This document shows positions 34,144 through 42,942 of a stretch of 64,000 nucleotides of DNA, in pieces. Each line of letters begins with the position of its first letter. Positions within the stretch are counted from its first letter, which is position 1. The stretch lies in contig NZ_MUFC01000015.1 in assembly GCF_001995985.1 (NCBI RefSeq), positions 1-64,000 of the forward strand, read 5' to 3'. The notes under the pieces are model-generated. The model saw only the letters and a program-made list of their open reading frames with translations. It was not told the origin of the DNA and ran no database searches. The stretch comes from Salinivibrio sharmensis (GTDB lineage: Bacteria; Pseudomonadota; Gammaproteobacteria; Enterobacterales; Vibrionaceae). The position numbers were made by a program, and so were the translations under genes.

Positions 34144-35703
34144 TTAGCTGCCGCTCACCGTGGGCAAGCCACCTAAACAGTAGTATTTGATTTCACTAAA
34201 TTCGTCGATGCCATAGCGGCTTCCTTCACGGCCTAAGCCCGACTGTTTGACGCCACCAAAGGGAATCGGGTGGCCAGTCATCTTCACTGAGTTGACACTG
34301 ACCATGCCGACCTCAAGGCCGCGCAGACAGCGCCAAATATCACGAATATCATTGCCGTAGACATAGGCTGAGAGTCCATACTCGGTATCGTTGCCCATCG
34401 CAATCGCCTCATCCAGATTGTCGTAGGCAATCACGCCTGCTACGGGGCAAAAATTTTCTTCTTGATACACCAACATATCCGGCGTCACTTTGGTGATAAG
34501 CGTAGGGGCAAAGAAGTTTTCACCGAGGTTGGGGTTGAGCTTACCGCCTACAACGGTTGCCCCTTTGGCAATGGCGTCATCGACAATCGCTTGCGCCTTA
34601 TCCACGGCACGAGATGAAATCAATGGGCCAATATCGGTACTGGGCAGCAAGCCATTGCCCACTTCGAGCTCATCCATTAACGCGGCGAAGGCATCAACAA
34701 AGGCCTGGTGTTTGTCGCGTGGCACTAAAATTTTGTTGGCAGCCAAACAATCTTGCCCTGACGTTTGAAACTTGGCATCGATGGCCGCGCGCGCTGCTTG
34801 TTGAATATCCATATCAGGCAGCACAATGAAGGGGGCGTTACCACCAAGTTCCATGGCACATTTTTTCACGGTTTGCGCGCTTTGCTCGAGCAATAATCGG
34901 CCGACACGTGTTGAGCCGGTAAAGCTTAGCGCTTTAACTTTGTCACTTTGACAAAGCTGGGTAGAGACCATGGGCGCGTCGCCCATAATCACGTTAAATA
35001 CACCGGCAGGGATCCCAGCACGTTCGGCCAGTTCGGCCAACGCCAGGGCAGAGAAAGGCGTCTCGTCCGCAGGCTTGACGATCACACTACAGCCGATGGC
35101 GAGGGCGGCCGCTGCTTTACGAGTGATCATCGCATTGGGAAAGTTCCATGGCGTGATTAAAGCTGCCACCCCAATGGGCTCACGCAATGTCGCTAGGTGG
35201 GCGTTGGGAATATGGCTGGGCATGGTTTCGCCATAGACACGTTTAGCTTCTTCGGCAAACCAGCGAATGAACGAGGCACCGTACTCTATCTCCCCCTCGG
35301 CGTCGCGCAGCGTTTTGCCTTGCTCGAGCACCATCAAATGCGCGAGATCGTGTTGGTTGTCCATGATGAGGTCATGCCATTTCATTAGTAGCCTGGCGCG
35401 CGTTTCGGCGGACTCGGCACGCCACAGATGGAAAGCGGTGTCGGCGTCATCAATGGCTTGATTGATTTGTGTGGCGTTGAGTGATGCGGTGTAGCCGAGG
35501 ATTTCTCCCGTTGCCGGGTTGAGCACCGGTGTATCTGAATCACCATTGACCCATTTGCCGTTGCAATAGGCGAGCTGGCGAAAAAGACGCTGATCGTCGA
35601 GGTAGGCAAGCACGTCGGAGCTGGCTTTGCCGGCGACGTCGTGGCGCAATGCATTGGCTGCGCTGCCAGTGTAGTTAAGATCGCGTGATTGGAATACGGT
35701 CAT
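34144..35703 (-). CDS. doeC: Aspartate-semialdehyde dehydrogenase of ectoine degradation (SSADH-like)
   Basis: A 519-residue NAD(P)-dependent aldehyde dehydrogenase. The motifs are TPWNFPNAMITRK, FTGSTRVGRLL, CAMELGGNAPFIVL with the conserved glutamate, and SGQDCLAANKILV with the catalytic cysteine. It resembles succinate-semialdehyde dehydrogenases; in this cluster it is DoeC, which oxidises aspartate semialdehyde to aspartate. AGGAGG precedes the ATG. The 292-bp gap upstream holds a palindrome and a heptanucleotide repeat, so doeCD may have their own promoter. Confidence 0.9.
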   Translation of the reverse strand: MTVFQSRDLNYTGSAANALRHDVAGKASSDVLAYLDDQRLFRQLAYCNGKWVNGDSDTPVLNPATGEILGYTASLNATQINQAIDDADTAFHLWRAESAETRARLLMKWHDLIMDNQHDLAHLMVLEQGKTLRDAEGEIEYGASFIRWFAEEAKRVYGETMPSHIPNAHLATLREPIGVAALITPWNFPNAMITRKAAAALAIGCSVIVKPADETPFSALALAELAERAGIPAGVFNVIMGDAPMVSTQLCQSDKVKALSFTGSTRVGRLLLEQSAQTVKKCAMELGGNAPFIVLPDMDIQQAARAAIDAKFQTSGQDCLAANKILVPRDKHQAFVDAFAALMDELEVGNGLLPSTDIGPLISSRAVDKAQAIVDDAIAKGATVVGGKLNPNLGENFFAPTLITKVTPDMLVYQEENFCPVAGVIAYDNLDEAIAMGNDTEYGLSAYVYGNDIRDIWRCLRGLEVGMVSVNSVKMTGHPIPFGGVKQSGLGREGSRYGIDEFSEIKYYCLGGLPTVSGS

Positions 35704-35744
35704 ACTCCCTCCTGATTCAAAATCGCCACGCTGCCTGTCAGCGT

Positions 35745-35767
35745 TTGCATACTGATAATGTATGCAA
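35745..35767. promoter_or_regulatory. 8-bp-arm palindrome upstream of doeC
   Basis: TTGCATAC (35745-35752) and GTATGCAA (35760-35767) with a 7-nt spacer, 42 bp before the doeC start. A likely binding site for a regulator such as DoeX. Confidence 0.6.
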
Positions 35768-35885
35768 TGAGCGAAAAAGAGGTTTTTTGTTCAAACGCCG
35801 AATTGATGAAATTTTTTCTGAAACCGCGCAATAGCAGGAGAAAATTTTCTGGTCACAAGAGAAACGGGTATTTGCCGTGATAATG

Positions 35886-35927
35886 TGACAGGTGACAGGT
35901 GACAGGTGACAGGTGACAGGTGACAGG
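35886..35927. repeat. Six perfect tandem copies of TGACAGG
   Basis: A 42-bp heptanucleotide repeat in the doeX-doeC intergenic region, 183 bp upstream of doeC. The copy number could change by slippage and alter promoter spacing. Confidence 0.95.
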
Positions 35928-35995
35928 TATTACTCAGAGGTTAACAACGCATGCGCGAGCGTCATTGAGCATGCGCAAGCAAGGATAAGTCTGGT

Positions 35996-36484
35996 TTAAC
36001 CATTAGCAGCAATGTCTGGCGTTTCAAGCGGTAAGGTAAGAGCGGGGCGTTTCACTTGCTTGGTTACGATGTAGGTGTAGTATTGTTTGATGCCAAGATC
36101 GTCAGTCAACCAGCTATCGATAAGGCGCTGATAATAATCAATATCGGTGACACCAAGCCGAACAATATAATCAATCCCGCCGCCCGTTGCCCAACACTCT
36201 TTGACATCGTCGCAGGCTTGCATAGCGCGCTCAAAGCGTTGAAAGCTGTCGACATCGTGCTGGCCAAGAGTGATTTCGACCAGCACGGTGTTAAGTTTGA
36301 CCACTGCGTCTGGGTTGATACGTGCGCCATAGCCTTCGATGACACCTGCTTGCTCGAGCCGTTTGACTCGCTCCCAACAAGGGCTCACAGACAGATTGAT
36401 GGCCTGTGCAAGGTTAGATTTGGTTATACGGCCATCTTGCTGCAAGATCTGCAAGATTTTGATATCAAATTTATCCAGCTTCAT
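35996..36484 (-). CDS. doeX: Lrp/AsnC family regulator of ectoine degradation
   Basis: A 162-residue Lrp/AsnC protein: N-terminal HTH (FDIKILQILQQDGRITKSNL, then SVSPCWERVKRLEQAGVIEG) and a C-terminal ligand-binding RAM domain (CWATGGGIDYIVRLGVTD). In Halomonas DoeX binds the doe region and responds to a degradation intermediate. Its start lies 14 bp after the doeB stop, so it is translated with doeA-doeB. The palindromes upstream of doeA and doeC are candidate targets. Confidence 0.9.
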   Translation of the reverse strand: MKLDKFDIKILQILQQDGRITKSNLAQAINLSVSPCWERVKRLEQAGVIEGYGARINPDAVVKLNTVLVEITLGQHDVDSFQRFERAMQACDDVKECWATGGGIDYIVRLGVTDIDYYQRLIDSWLTDDLGIKQYYTYIVTKQVKRPALTLPLETPDIAANG

Positions 36485-36498
36485 GGCACCTCCGTTAA

Positions 36499-37494
36499 CT
36501 AAACAGGTTCGGCAATCACCGCAAAGGTGTCGCCGATATAAATCCGTCCCAAGTGACGTTTGGCCAGGAGTATGCCGTCGCGTTCGGCATAGTAGGGAAC
36601 AGGCTCGGTGCCAGTGCGCTCGATATTATGCACTTTACCAATCAAATCGCCTTTTTTGATGGTATCGCCCAAGTGCACACAGAACTCAATAATGCCTGCG
36701 TGTTCACTTTGCACATAGCAGTGTTTGTCGGGTAGCTCGAGCTTGACGGGCGCGGCCGGTGGGTGGCGATAATCGTCTTGTAGAATGCCCGAAAACACTA
36801 AAAAGTTATGAATACCGCGCTGAGTAATGGCGATAGAATCAGGTGTACTGGTGCCACCGCCTCCCAGTTCGGTAGTCACAAACACTTTCCCTTGCTGCTC
36901 CACGGCTGTGTCGTACATGCTGGTGGCATCCATTTCGGTGGTTTGTACTTGATACGGTGCACCGAATAAGCGCGCGCCTTCCGCACAGGCTTCTGCTTGT
37001 TGCAGGTTTTCTAAACGATGAGACGCGGCATAAGGAATCAGATCCAAGGTTTTCCCCCCAGAATGAATATCAAGCGCGGTATCACATTGCGGGATCAAAT
37101 ATCGAGTGAAGTAATCGGCAATTTGCTCTGTGACACTGCCAGTGGGCGAGCCGGGAAAGGCGCGGTTCATGTTGCCTTGATCCCAAGGCGAGGTACGCGT
37201 GCCTGCGGTTACTGCGGGCGCGTTCATCATTGGCAATATAATCACCCGGCCTTTGATATCACTGGGCATCAGTTGGTGGCAGGTATTGAGTAATGCAGTA
37301 ATGCCCTCGTATTCATCCCCATGATTGCCGCCTGTGAGTAGAGCCGTTTTTCCCTCGCCGTTTTTAATCACAGTGATCGGAATGGTGACACAGCCCCAAG
37401 CGGATTGGTCGTGTGAATGAGGCAGTTTAAGAAAGCCATGCTGTACACCATCGGCATGAAAATCGACGGTGGCTTCAATTGCGGTGGGTTCCAT
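36499..37494 (-). CDS. doeB: N-acetyl-2,4-diaminobutyrate deacetylase
   Basis: A 331-residue zinc hydrolase of the succinylglutamate desuccinylase/aspartoacylase family (M14-like). Metal ligands are visible in TGGNHGDEYEG (His, Glu) and ALDIHSGGKTLDLIPYA (His), and MNRAFPG is typical. It removes acetate from the ring-opened ectoine product to give 2,4-diaminobutyrate. AAGGAGAGG precedes the ATG. It lies between doeA and doeX. Confidence 0.93.
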   Translation of the reverse strand: MEPTAIEATVDFHADGVQHGFLKLPHSHDQSAWGCVTIPITVIKNGEGKTALLTGGNHGDEYEGITALLNTCHQLMPSDIKGRVIILPMMNAPAVTAGTRTSPWDQGNMNRAFPGSPTGSVTEQIADYFTRYLIPQCDTALDIHSGGKTLDLIPYAASHRLENLQQAEACAEGARLFGAPYQVQTTEMDATSMYDTAVEQQGKVFVTTELGGGGTSTPDSIAITQRGIHNFLVFSGILQDDYRHPPAAPVKLELPDKHCYVQSEHAGIIEFCVHLGDTIKKGDLIGKVHNIERTGTEPVPYYAERDGILLAKRHLGRIYIGDTFAVIAEPV

Positions 37495-37651
37495 AACCTC
37501 TCCTTGTGATCTGTTGTGACGCTCAATCCGGCGGAAACGGGTAAAGTTTAATCTTTAAATCATCACCTTATGAGTGTAGCTAAAAACAATAATCAGGCTG
37601 AACAGAAAAGGGCACAAGCAGGGTACCCCGTTTCTGACTCGTTGTACCAAG

Positions 37652-38839
37652 CTAATGTTTGACAAACAATTGGCGCGGTAGATCGCACAAAGTTTGCGCA
37701 CCATCACGGGTGATCACAATGCTTTCTGTGGTTTCGATACCCCAGTCTTTCATCCACAACCCTGGCATAAAGTGAAAGGTCATTCCCTCACGCAGCATCG
37801 TCTGATCGCTTGGGCGCAAGCTCATGGTGCGCTCGCCCCAATCGGGTGGATAGCTTAATCCTATCGGATATCCACAGCGCGCGCCTTCTCGATCAAACCC
37901 ATAGCGTAACAAGGCATCGTTGAGGGCGTTGGCAATGTCTCCGCATGTGTTGCCAGGCTTGGCGACCGCGAGACCTGCTTCGAGACCGGCCTGTAAAGCC
38001 TCATCAGCACGCAAAAATTCATAGCCCGGCTCTCCTAAGAAGATAGTGCGAGAGAGTGGGCAGTGATAGCGACGGTGCACCCCAGCGATTTCGAAGAAGG
38101 TTCCTTCGCCACGTTTAAAGGGACGATCATCCCAAGTGAGATGAGGCGCAGCAGCATCACCGCCCGAAGGGAGCATGGGAACAATCGCCGCGTAATCACC
38201 AAAGTGACCATCGTGGCCAACCACCGCGTGTTTATTGATTTCGGCTACCAGTAGGTGCTTGGGTAAACCCGGTTCAATCATCTCAAAGGCGACACGATGC
38301 ATATTCTCCACGATCCGCGCGGCGGTATGCATGTAGGTCAGCTCTTGATCAGATTTGACCGCGCGACACCAATTGACCAGTCCAGTGGTATCAACCAAGG
38401 TCGCCATGGGCAGATGTTCTTTGAGCGATTCAAACGCGGTGGCACTGAAATAGTAGTTATCTTTCTCAACGCCAATGCGGCCGCGATCCCAATAGCGCTC
38501 GGCGAGCACATAGTTTGCCAAATACTCCATGGGGTGGAGGGGAGGGTTCATCACATAATGGTCAGGATAGTAAGTAATGCATTCAGCGCTCATGTAAACA
38601 GTGCGCAATGCACCGTTAGCGTCTTGGATACGGCCGAACCACAGCGGGTCACCCGTTGCGCCAATAACGACGCACTGAGGCACATAGAAAGACCAGCCAT
38701 CGTAACCGGTTAGCCACGCCATGTTGGACGGATCGTGCACTAACAAGGTGTCGATTTCTTGTTCTTCCATGGCATAGCGAACCTTGGCTAAACGGGCGCT
38801 GTATTCTTCGTGAGAGAACTTCAATACAACGTCGCTCAT
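37652..38839 (-). CDS. doeA: Ectoine hydrolase
   Basis: About 395 residues (397 with the ATG at 38845). An M24 creatinase/aminopeptidase-fold enzyme: N-terminal creatinase-like domain (DTLLVHDPSNMAWLTGYDGW) and the pita-bread C-terminal domain (GTFFEIAGVHRRYHCPLSR, then YPIGLSYPPDW). It opens the ectoine ring to N-acetyl-diaminobutyrate. The ATG at 38839 has AGGAG eight bases upstream, better placed than the one at 38845. It is the first gene of the minus-strand cluster, with a 37-bp palindrome about 55 bp upstream. Confidence 0.94.
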   Translation of the reverse strand: MSDVVLKFSHEEYSARLAKVRYAMEEQEIDTLLVHDPSNMAWLTGYDGWSFYVPQCVVIGATGDPLWFGRIQDANGALRTVYMSAECITYYPDHYVMNPPLHPMEYLANYVLAERYWDRGRIGVEKDNYYFSATAFESLKEHLPMATLVDTTGLVNWCRAVKSDQELTYMHTAARIVENMHRVAFEMIEPGLPKHLLVAEINKHAVVGHDGHFGDYAAIVPMLPSGGDAAAPHLTWDDRPFKRGEGTFFEIAGVHRRYHCPLSRTIFLGEPGYEFLRADEALQAGLEAGLAVAKPGNTCGDIANALNDALLRYGFDREGARCGYPIGLSYPPDWGERTMSLRPSDQTMLREGMTFHFMPGLWMKDWGIETTESIVITRDGAQTLCDLPRQLFVKH

Positions 38840-39226
38840 ACGCATGACTCCTGTTCAATACCACGACTGTGGCGCTTATAAAACGTACTACTGACCGGTA
38901 ATCAAACTTGGATCAAGTATGATTACCGGTGCAGAAAGGTGCCGTTTTTCGGTCTTGTTATCGAACAAACGGAGGAAGCGCTGGTGTTGCGCGGTCCTGT
39001 CTAGGCGACTCTACTGTCTGGTGCGACTGTTGCTCAGTGAGCCCATTCGGCCTGCTCACCGGATAAGATTTTGTTTCGCCTCTAATTAAGTGTTAAACCA
39101 TAGAGTGAAACCCCGTCAAGTTTTACTAGCAACAAATTTGTCACTAAACTGCCAATTTGTGCAGATAGACAAGTGTTGGAGTGAAGCGGGAAAGCGTGGG
39201 AAGGGGATATAAAATACGCGAAAAGA
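38840..39226. other. Intergenic region between doeA and nlpE
   Basis: No gene seen. It holds the doeA promoter region with the large palindrome at 38894-38930; the rest shows no clear feature. Confidence 0.6.
38894..38930. promoter_or_regulatory. 37-bp nested palindrome upstream of doeA
   Basis: Outer arms ACCGGTAATCA (38894-38904) and TGATTACCGGT (38920-38930) are perfect complements. The 15-nt centre is itself palindromic (ACTTG-GAT-CAAGT). Nearly all of the 37 bp pairs. It lies 55-91 bp upstream of doeA, the right place for an operator of the doe cluster. Confidence 0.85.
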
Positions 39227-39259
39227 GCCTGGTGCTGGTTTATGGCGTAAGCGCCAGGC
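39227..39259 (-). terminator. Hairpin after the nlpE-like gene
   Basis: GCCTGGTGCT and AGCGCCAGGC pair with one G-T. On the minus strand it follows the nlpE stop by about 28 bp and is followed by TCTTTTC. Confidence 0.65.
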
Positions 39260-39287
39260 CCTTATTAAGTAAGATTGGGTTGATAGA

Positions 39288-39830
39288 TTACTGCTTTTTC
39301 AGGTGATACATCTCAGCAAGGTCGCCTTTGATGGTTTCGCCGTTCATGTCTTGCATGATCACCTGGTTTTCCGCCACAAAGAAGTGGTTAGGGCTGTCAG
39401 TCAGGCCTTCAAGGATCACGACACTGCCTGTTTCATCCCACTTAAAGGTGCCTGATTCTTTAAGGGCTTCTCCCTCTTTCCCCAGGTAGGTTTTGGTGAG
39501 TGTATACGTGTTGTCTGGGTTCAGTGTTAGTGTGGTATCAATACCTTCACAGTCGGCGCAGGGCACCACACCTTGGTAAGTACCGTTCCAGTCTAGTGAG
39601 GTTTTAGCGTTGTGGTGATCAACCATTTCAGAAACGGTGTTTTCTGCGCTATCGATGGCGTTTTCTGCACTATCCATCGCTTGCTCTGTGCCTTCTTTCA
39701 CTGCATTTTGGGCATCGTCTAAGCTAGATTCGACTTGCGACTGCGCTTCTTGGGGTTCGTTGGTTTGCTGTTCACAGCCGACAAGTGCGACAACCAGTGC
39801 CAGTGGTGCAAGTAAATAGGTTTTTTTCAT
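39288..39830 (-). CDS. nlpE: NlpE-like outer-membrane lipoprotein
   Basis: A 180-residue lipoprotein. The signal peptide ends in the lipobox LVGC (Cys 19). A repetitive acidic coiled-coil stretch (about residues 25-70, with AMDSAENAIDSAENTVSE) links to a C-terminal NlpE-type beta-barrel domain (about 80-178) with the WNGTYQGVVPCADCEGI signature including CxxC. In E. coli NlpE signals envelope stress and copper to the Cpx system. The coiled-coil linker is longer than in E. coli and the second NlpE domain is absent. A terminator follows. Confidence 0.87.
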   Translation of the reverse strand: MKKTYLLAPLALVVALVGCEQQTNEPQEAQSQVESSLDDAQNAVKEGTEQAMDSAENAIDSAENTVSEMVDHHNAKTSLDWNGTYQGVVPCADCEGIDTTLTLNPDNTYTLTKTYLGKEGEALKESGTFKWDETGSVVILEGLTDSPNHFFVAENQVIMQDMNGETIKGDLAEMYHLKKQ

Positions 39831-40090
39831 GTTTACCTCGTTGAATCATTGTTTAAAGCTAAATTGGTGCTGGGAACCAGCGATGAATGGCTCCATGATA
39901 GGTGTTTGTTGCGCTTGGGTGTCATTATTGCGCTAGCATTAAGTCAGAGTTAGACAATCAACGTAAAGAAACCGTCAATAGATTATGGTGATCTAATCGG
40001 CTTCCTTTTACGTTAGTAGTCATGTCTTGTTAGTCTACTCGATGAAAACCAAGTGAATACTACCCAAACGCGTGACAATAAGGAGCGATG

Positions 40091-40777
40091 ATGCAACAAC
40101 ACAAAATTTTGATGGTGCTGACATCTCACGATGCCATGGGCGATACGGGACACAAGACAGGCTTTTGGCTTGAAGAGTTCACCACCCCTTATTACGCGTT
40201 TAAAGATGCAGGAGCAACCGTTGTGGTTGCGAGCCCTAAAGGTGGCGCGGCACCGATTGACCCAAACAGCGAAGCAGAAGATGCGCAATCGGAATCTACT
40301 CGCCGCTTTGATGGCGATGCTGAGCTGCAAGATATGATTAATAACACCGTCAAGCTGAGCGATGTGAATGCGTACGAGTACGACGCGATTTTCTATCCCG
40401 GTGGACACGGCCCATTGTGGGACTTGGCGGAAGATCCAACATCTCGTCAGCTGATTGAGACCTTCTATTATCAGGGCAAACCCGTTGGTGCGGTATGCCA
40501 CGGTCCCGCCGTGTTCCGTCACACGCGTTCAGATCGTGACGAGCCACTGGTTAAAGGCAAACGTGTCACCGGCTTTACCAATGGTGAAGAAGCTGCCGTT
40601 GGCTTAACCGAGGTAGTTCCCTTTTTAGTCGAAGATATGCTCAAAGAAAACGGCGGTCTTTATGAAAAAGCGGATGACTTTACCTCGTATGTGGTCACCG
40701 ATGGCAACTTAGTGACAGGGCAAAATCCGGTGTCATCTGAAGCCTGTGTTAACGCGGTATTGGCGTTGTTAAAGTAA
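40091..40777 (+). CDS. DJ-1/PfpI family protein, Hsp31/HchA-like
   Basis: A 228-residue protein of the class I glutamine-amidotransferase-like superfamily. HKTGFWLEEFTTPYYAF at the start, FYPGGHGPLWD and the nucleophile elbow VGAVCHGPA (Cys about 137) are the Hsp31 pattern; such proteins act as glyoxalase III or deglycase-type enzymes that remove methylglyoxal, though deglycase activity is debated. The ATG at 40091 has AGGAG five bases upstream. A terminator (40800-40823) follows. Confidence 0.9.
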   Translation: MQQHKILMVLTSHDAMGDTGHKTGFWLEEFTTPYYAFKDAGATVVVASPKGGAAPIDPNSEAEDAQSESTRRFDGDAELQDMINNTVKLSDVNAYEYDAIFYPGGHGPLWDLAEDPTSRQLIETFYYQGKPVGAVCHGPAVFRHTRSDRDEPLVKGKRVTGFTNGEEAAVGLTEVVPFLVEDMLKENGGLYEKADDFTSYVVTDGNLVTGQNPVSSEACVNAVLALLK

Positions 40778-40799
40778 GTCACATGAAAGCATCTCAATG

Positions 40800-40823
40800 A
40801 AAGCGCCTGCGGGCGCTTTTTTT
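40800..40823 (+). terminator. Terminator after the DJ-1/PfpI gene
   Basis: AAAGCGCC / GGCGCTTT stem with a 4-nt loop and a run of T residues. Confidence 0.9.
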
Positions 40824-40906
40824 GTATCGGACGAGATTAAGAGGGGTGTTTTTTATCCAATGGATTCGTGTAGATTAAAAACGACATGGATAGAAGAGCA
40901 CGTCGC

Positions 40907-41581
40907 ATGAAAATACTCATCATTGAAGATGACCACGATCTCAGCTTAGCGATTTCAGAATACTTAGAGCTGCATAATATCGACTGTGATTTTGCTTATA
41001 ACGGCGAAACGGGTATTCAGCTTGCCAGCCAGCAGACGTTTGATTGTGTGATTCTCGATAACATGCTGCCCAAAACACAGGGTATGGCGGTTTGTCGTGA
41101 GCTGCGCGAACAGGGCATTGATACCCCGGTGTTAATGCTGACTGCGTGTGATGCAGAAACCGACCAGCTTGAGGGTTTTCGTGCTGGTGTGGATGATTAT
41201 GTGGTCAAACCTTGTACCATGCCCTTGTTGCTCGCACGTTTACAAGCCTTGCATCGGCGTCATCAACCGGTGCGAGAGTGTATTACCATTGCCGATCTGA
41301 CGATTTACCCCAAAGAGCATATCGCGTCGCGCGGTGATACGCCGCTTAAATTGACCCCTATCGGCTGGAATATTTTATTGTTGTTAGCGCGTCGCTCACC
41401 CACTGTGGTGTCCAAAAGCGATATTGAAGAAGCGGTTTGGGCTAGCGAGGATGTGCGGCAAGGGACCATTAACGTGCATCTTCACCATTTGCGTAAAGTG
41501 GTTGATAAGCCCTTTGCAAAAACGCTGATCCACACCCATGTCGGCATTGGTTTGTCTCTTTCTGAGGCCGCGCCAGTATGA
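40907..41581 (+). CDS. OmpR/PhoB family response regulator
   Basis: A 224-residue two-component regulator: receiver domain (phospho-acceptor Asp 51 in VILDNMLP, acidic pair EDD near residues 7-9, Lys in VVKPCTMP) and a winged-helix DNA-binding domain (LTPIGWNILLLLARRSPTVV). The stop overlaps the kinase start (ATGA), so the two are coupled. The arrangement with an OmpV-type porin recalls the carR-carS-ompV neighbourhood of Vibrio cholerae; orthology is not proven. Confidence 0.92.
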   Translation: MKILIIEDDHDLSLAISEYLELHNIDCDFAYNGETGIQLASQQTFDCVILDNMLPKTQGMAVCRELREQGIDTPVLMLTACDAETDQLEGFRAGVDDYVVKPCTMPLLLARLQALHRRHQPVRECITIADLTIYPKEHIASRGDTPLKLTPIGWNILLLLARRSPTVVSKSDIEEAVWASEDVRQGTINVHLHHLRKVVDKPFAKTLIHTHVGIGLSLSEAAPV

Positions 41582-42867
41582 GCCAAAGTCCTGTTCGAAG
41601 CCTTGCGGCACAATCGCGTCGCCAGCTTGCCGCTATAGCGGTGGCGATTTTTATTGGGTTGTTGGCGCTTGTCACCGTGTTTAGCTTTTATCAAATCAGT
41701 CAGGCAGGCAAAAACTACATGCGGCTCGATGCTATCAAGCTCGAGCAAAAGCTGGCCGCCGATCCTAACTATCCATTGCCCCAAAGCGACACTGTCAGTG
41801 CGTATCGAGATTGGCAGGCTATCCCGAAATCGGTGCGTGATTTGTTTTCCTCAGAGCCGATACAACCCGATGATCCAATTGAAATACAGCGTATTAATGA
41901 CAGTGGAGCACGTGAATATGGCTACTTGTTGTACTCCGACCATCATCTATCCCAAGGCCTGTACTTGGTCGAATTTGAAGCGGCAGAAAAAATCGAGGCA
42001 TTAGCCGCCATGATTGTCGAGCGCTCTTTGGCCGATGCCAGCGTGTTAATTGCCGCTTTTATGCTGGTGCTTGTCACCGTGATTGGGCTTTTGTTTAACA
42101 ATGCATTGAAGCCACTGAAAGAGTTGGTGGCATGGTCGGCGCGAGTAAAAACACACCCTGATCAAGCTATCGATGTGCGCTTTTCGGTCCGTGAAGTTAA
42201 CCAAATCGCCGACCACTTGATGGCCTCGCTGCAACAGGTGCGTGAGCATAACCAACGAGAACAGCAGTTTTTAAAGCATGCCAGCCATGAACTGCGCACG
42301 CCCTTGGCGATTATGCAGGCTTCCTTGGATACCTTGTCACTACGCATCGGTGAAAAGGATGCCAGTTATCCGGCCTTGCAGCGCGCTTCGCGTGCCAACG
42401 CCAATATGATGGCGCTGTCTGAATCACTGCTTTGGCTGGCGCGGCAACATCCGGATAAAGTTCGTCAATCAAAGGTCGACCTAGGATCGCTTTGCGCAAC
42501 CCTCGTGGATGAGCTGGCGTATCTTACAGCGCATAAGCCAGTGACTGTCCATATCGATAATCACAGTGATCCTATTTGTATCGAGAGGGACCTATTTCGC
42601 ATTGCGAGTGCCAACCTGATTCGCAATGCGCTCACCTACAGTGCGCCTGGCGTGATTGAGATTGAGATCACCAACGGGCAGTTTTCGATTGCCAACCCTA
42701 TTGATTCAGACGTCGACGAGAATCAGATCGGATTTGGTCTAGGTCTGCAGCTTGTTGAGCGCATTGCCGGTCAGCTTAACTGGCATTTTGAATTTCAGTG
42801 CGACGCTGAGATGGCGAGGGCGGTTATCAATTGGGAAGCCGCGCACAAAATGACGGGAGAGTCTTAA
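41578..42867 (+). CDS. Two-component sensor histidine kinase
   Basis: A 429-residue membrane kinase. TM1 (about 17-40), a periplasmic loop of about 115 residues, TM2 (about 160-180), HAMP, the HisKA box FLKHASHELRTPLAIMQ and an HATPase domain (NLIRNALTYSAPG, then GFGLGLQLVERI). The G1 box is short, but the G2 region is intact. It overlaps the response regulator by 4 bp. The signal is unknown; CarS-like calcium or divalent-cation sensing is only a guess from the neighbours. Confidence 0.92.
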   Translation: MSQSPVRSLAAQSRRQLAAIAVAIFIGLLALVTVFSFYQISQAGKNYMRLDAIKLEQKLAADPNYPLPQSDTVSAYRDWQAIPKSVRDLFSSEPIQPDDPIEIQRINDSGAREYGYLLYSDHHLSQGLYLVEFEAAEKIEALAAMIVERSLADASVLIAAFMLVLVTVIGLLFNNALKPLKELVAWSARVKTHPDQAIDVRFSVREVNQIADHLMASLQQVREHNQREQQFLKHASHELRTPLAIMQASLDTLSLRIGEKDASYPALQRASRANANMMALSESLLWLARQHPDKVRQSKVDLGSLCATLVDELAYLTAHKPVTVHIDNHSDPICIERDLFRIASANLIRNALTYSAPGVIEIEITNGQFSIANPIDSDVDENQIGFGLGLQLVERIAGQLNWHFEFQCDAEMARAVINWEAAHKMTGES

Positions 42868-42942
42868 GGTTTTCTTAATACCGGTTGTTTCAAGATAAGG
42901 GCGAACTCTCAGTTACTATCTCGCCATTATGGAGAATCGCCG

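Noticed and set aside
35886-35927. Tandem TGACAGG copies as a CRISPR array
   Set aside because: The units are 7 bp with no spacers and no cas genes are near; it is a simple sequence repeat.
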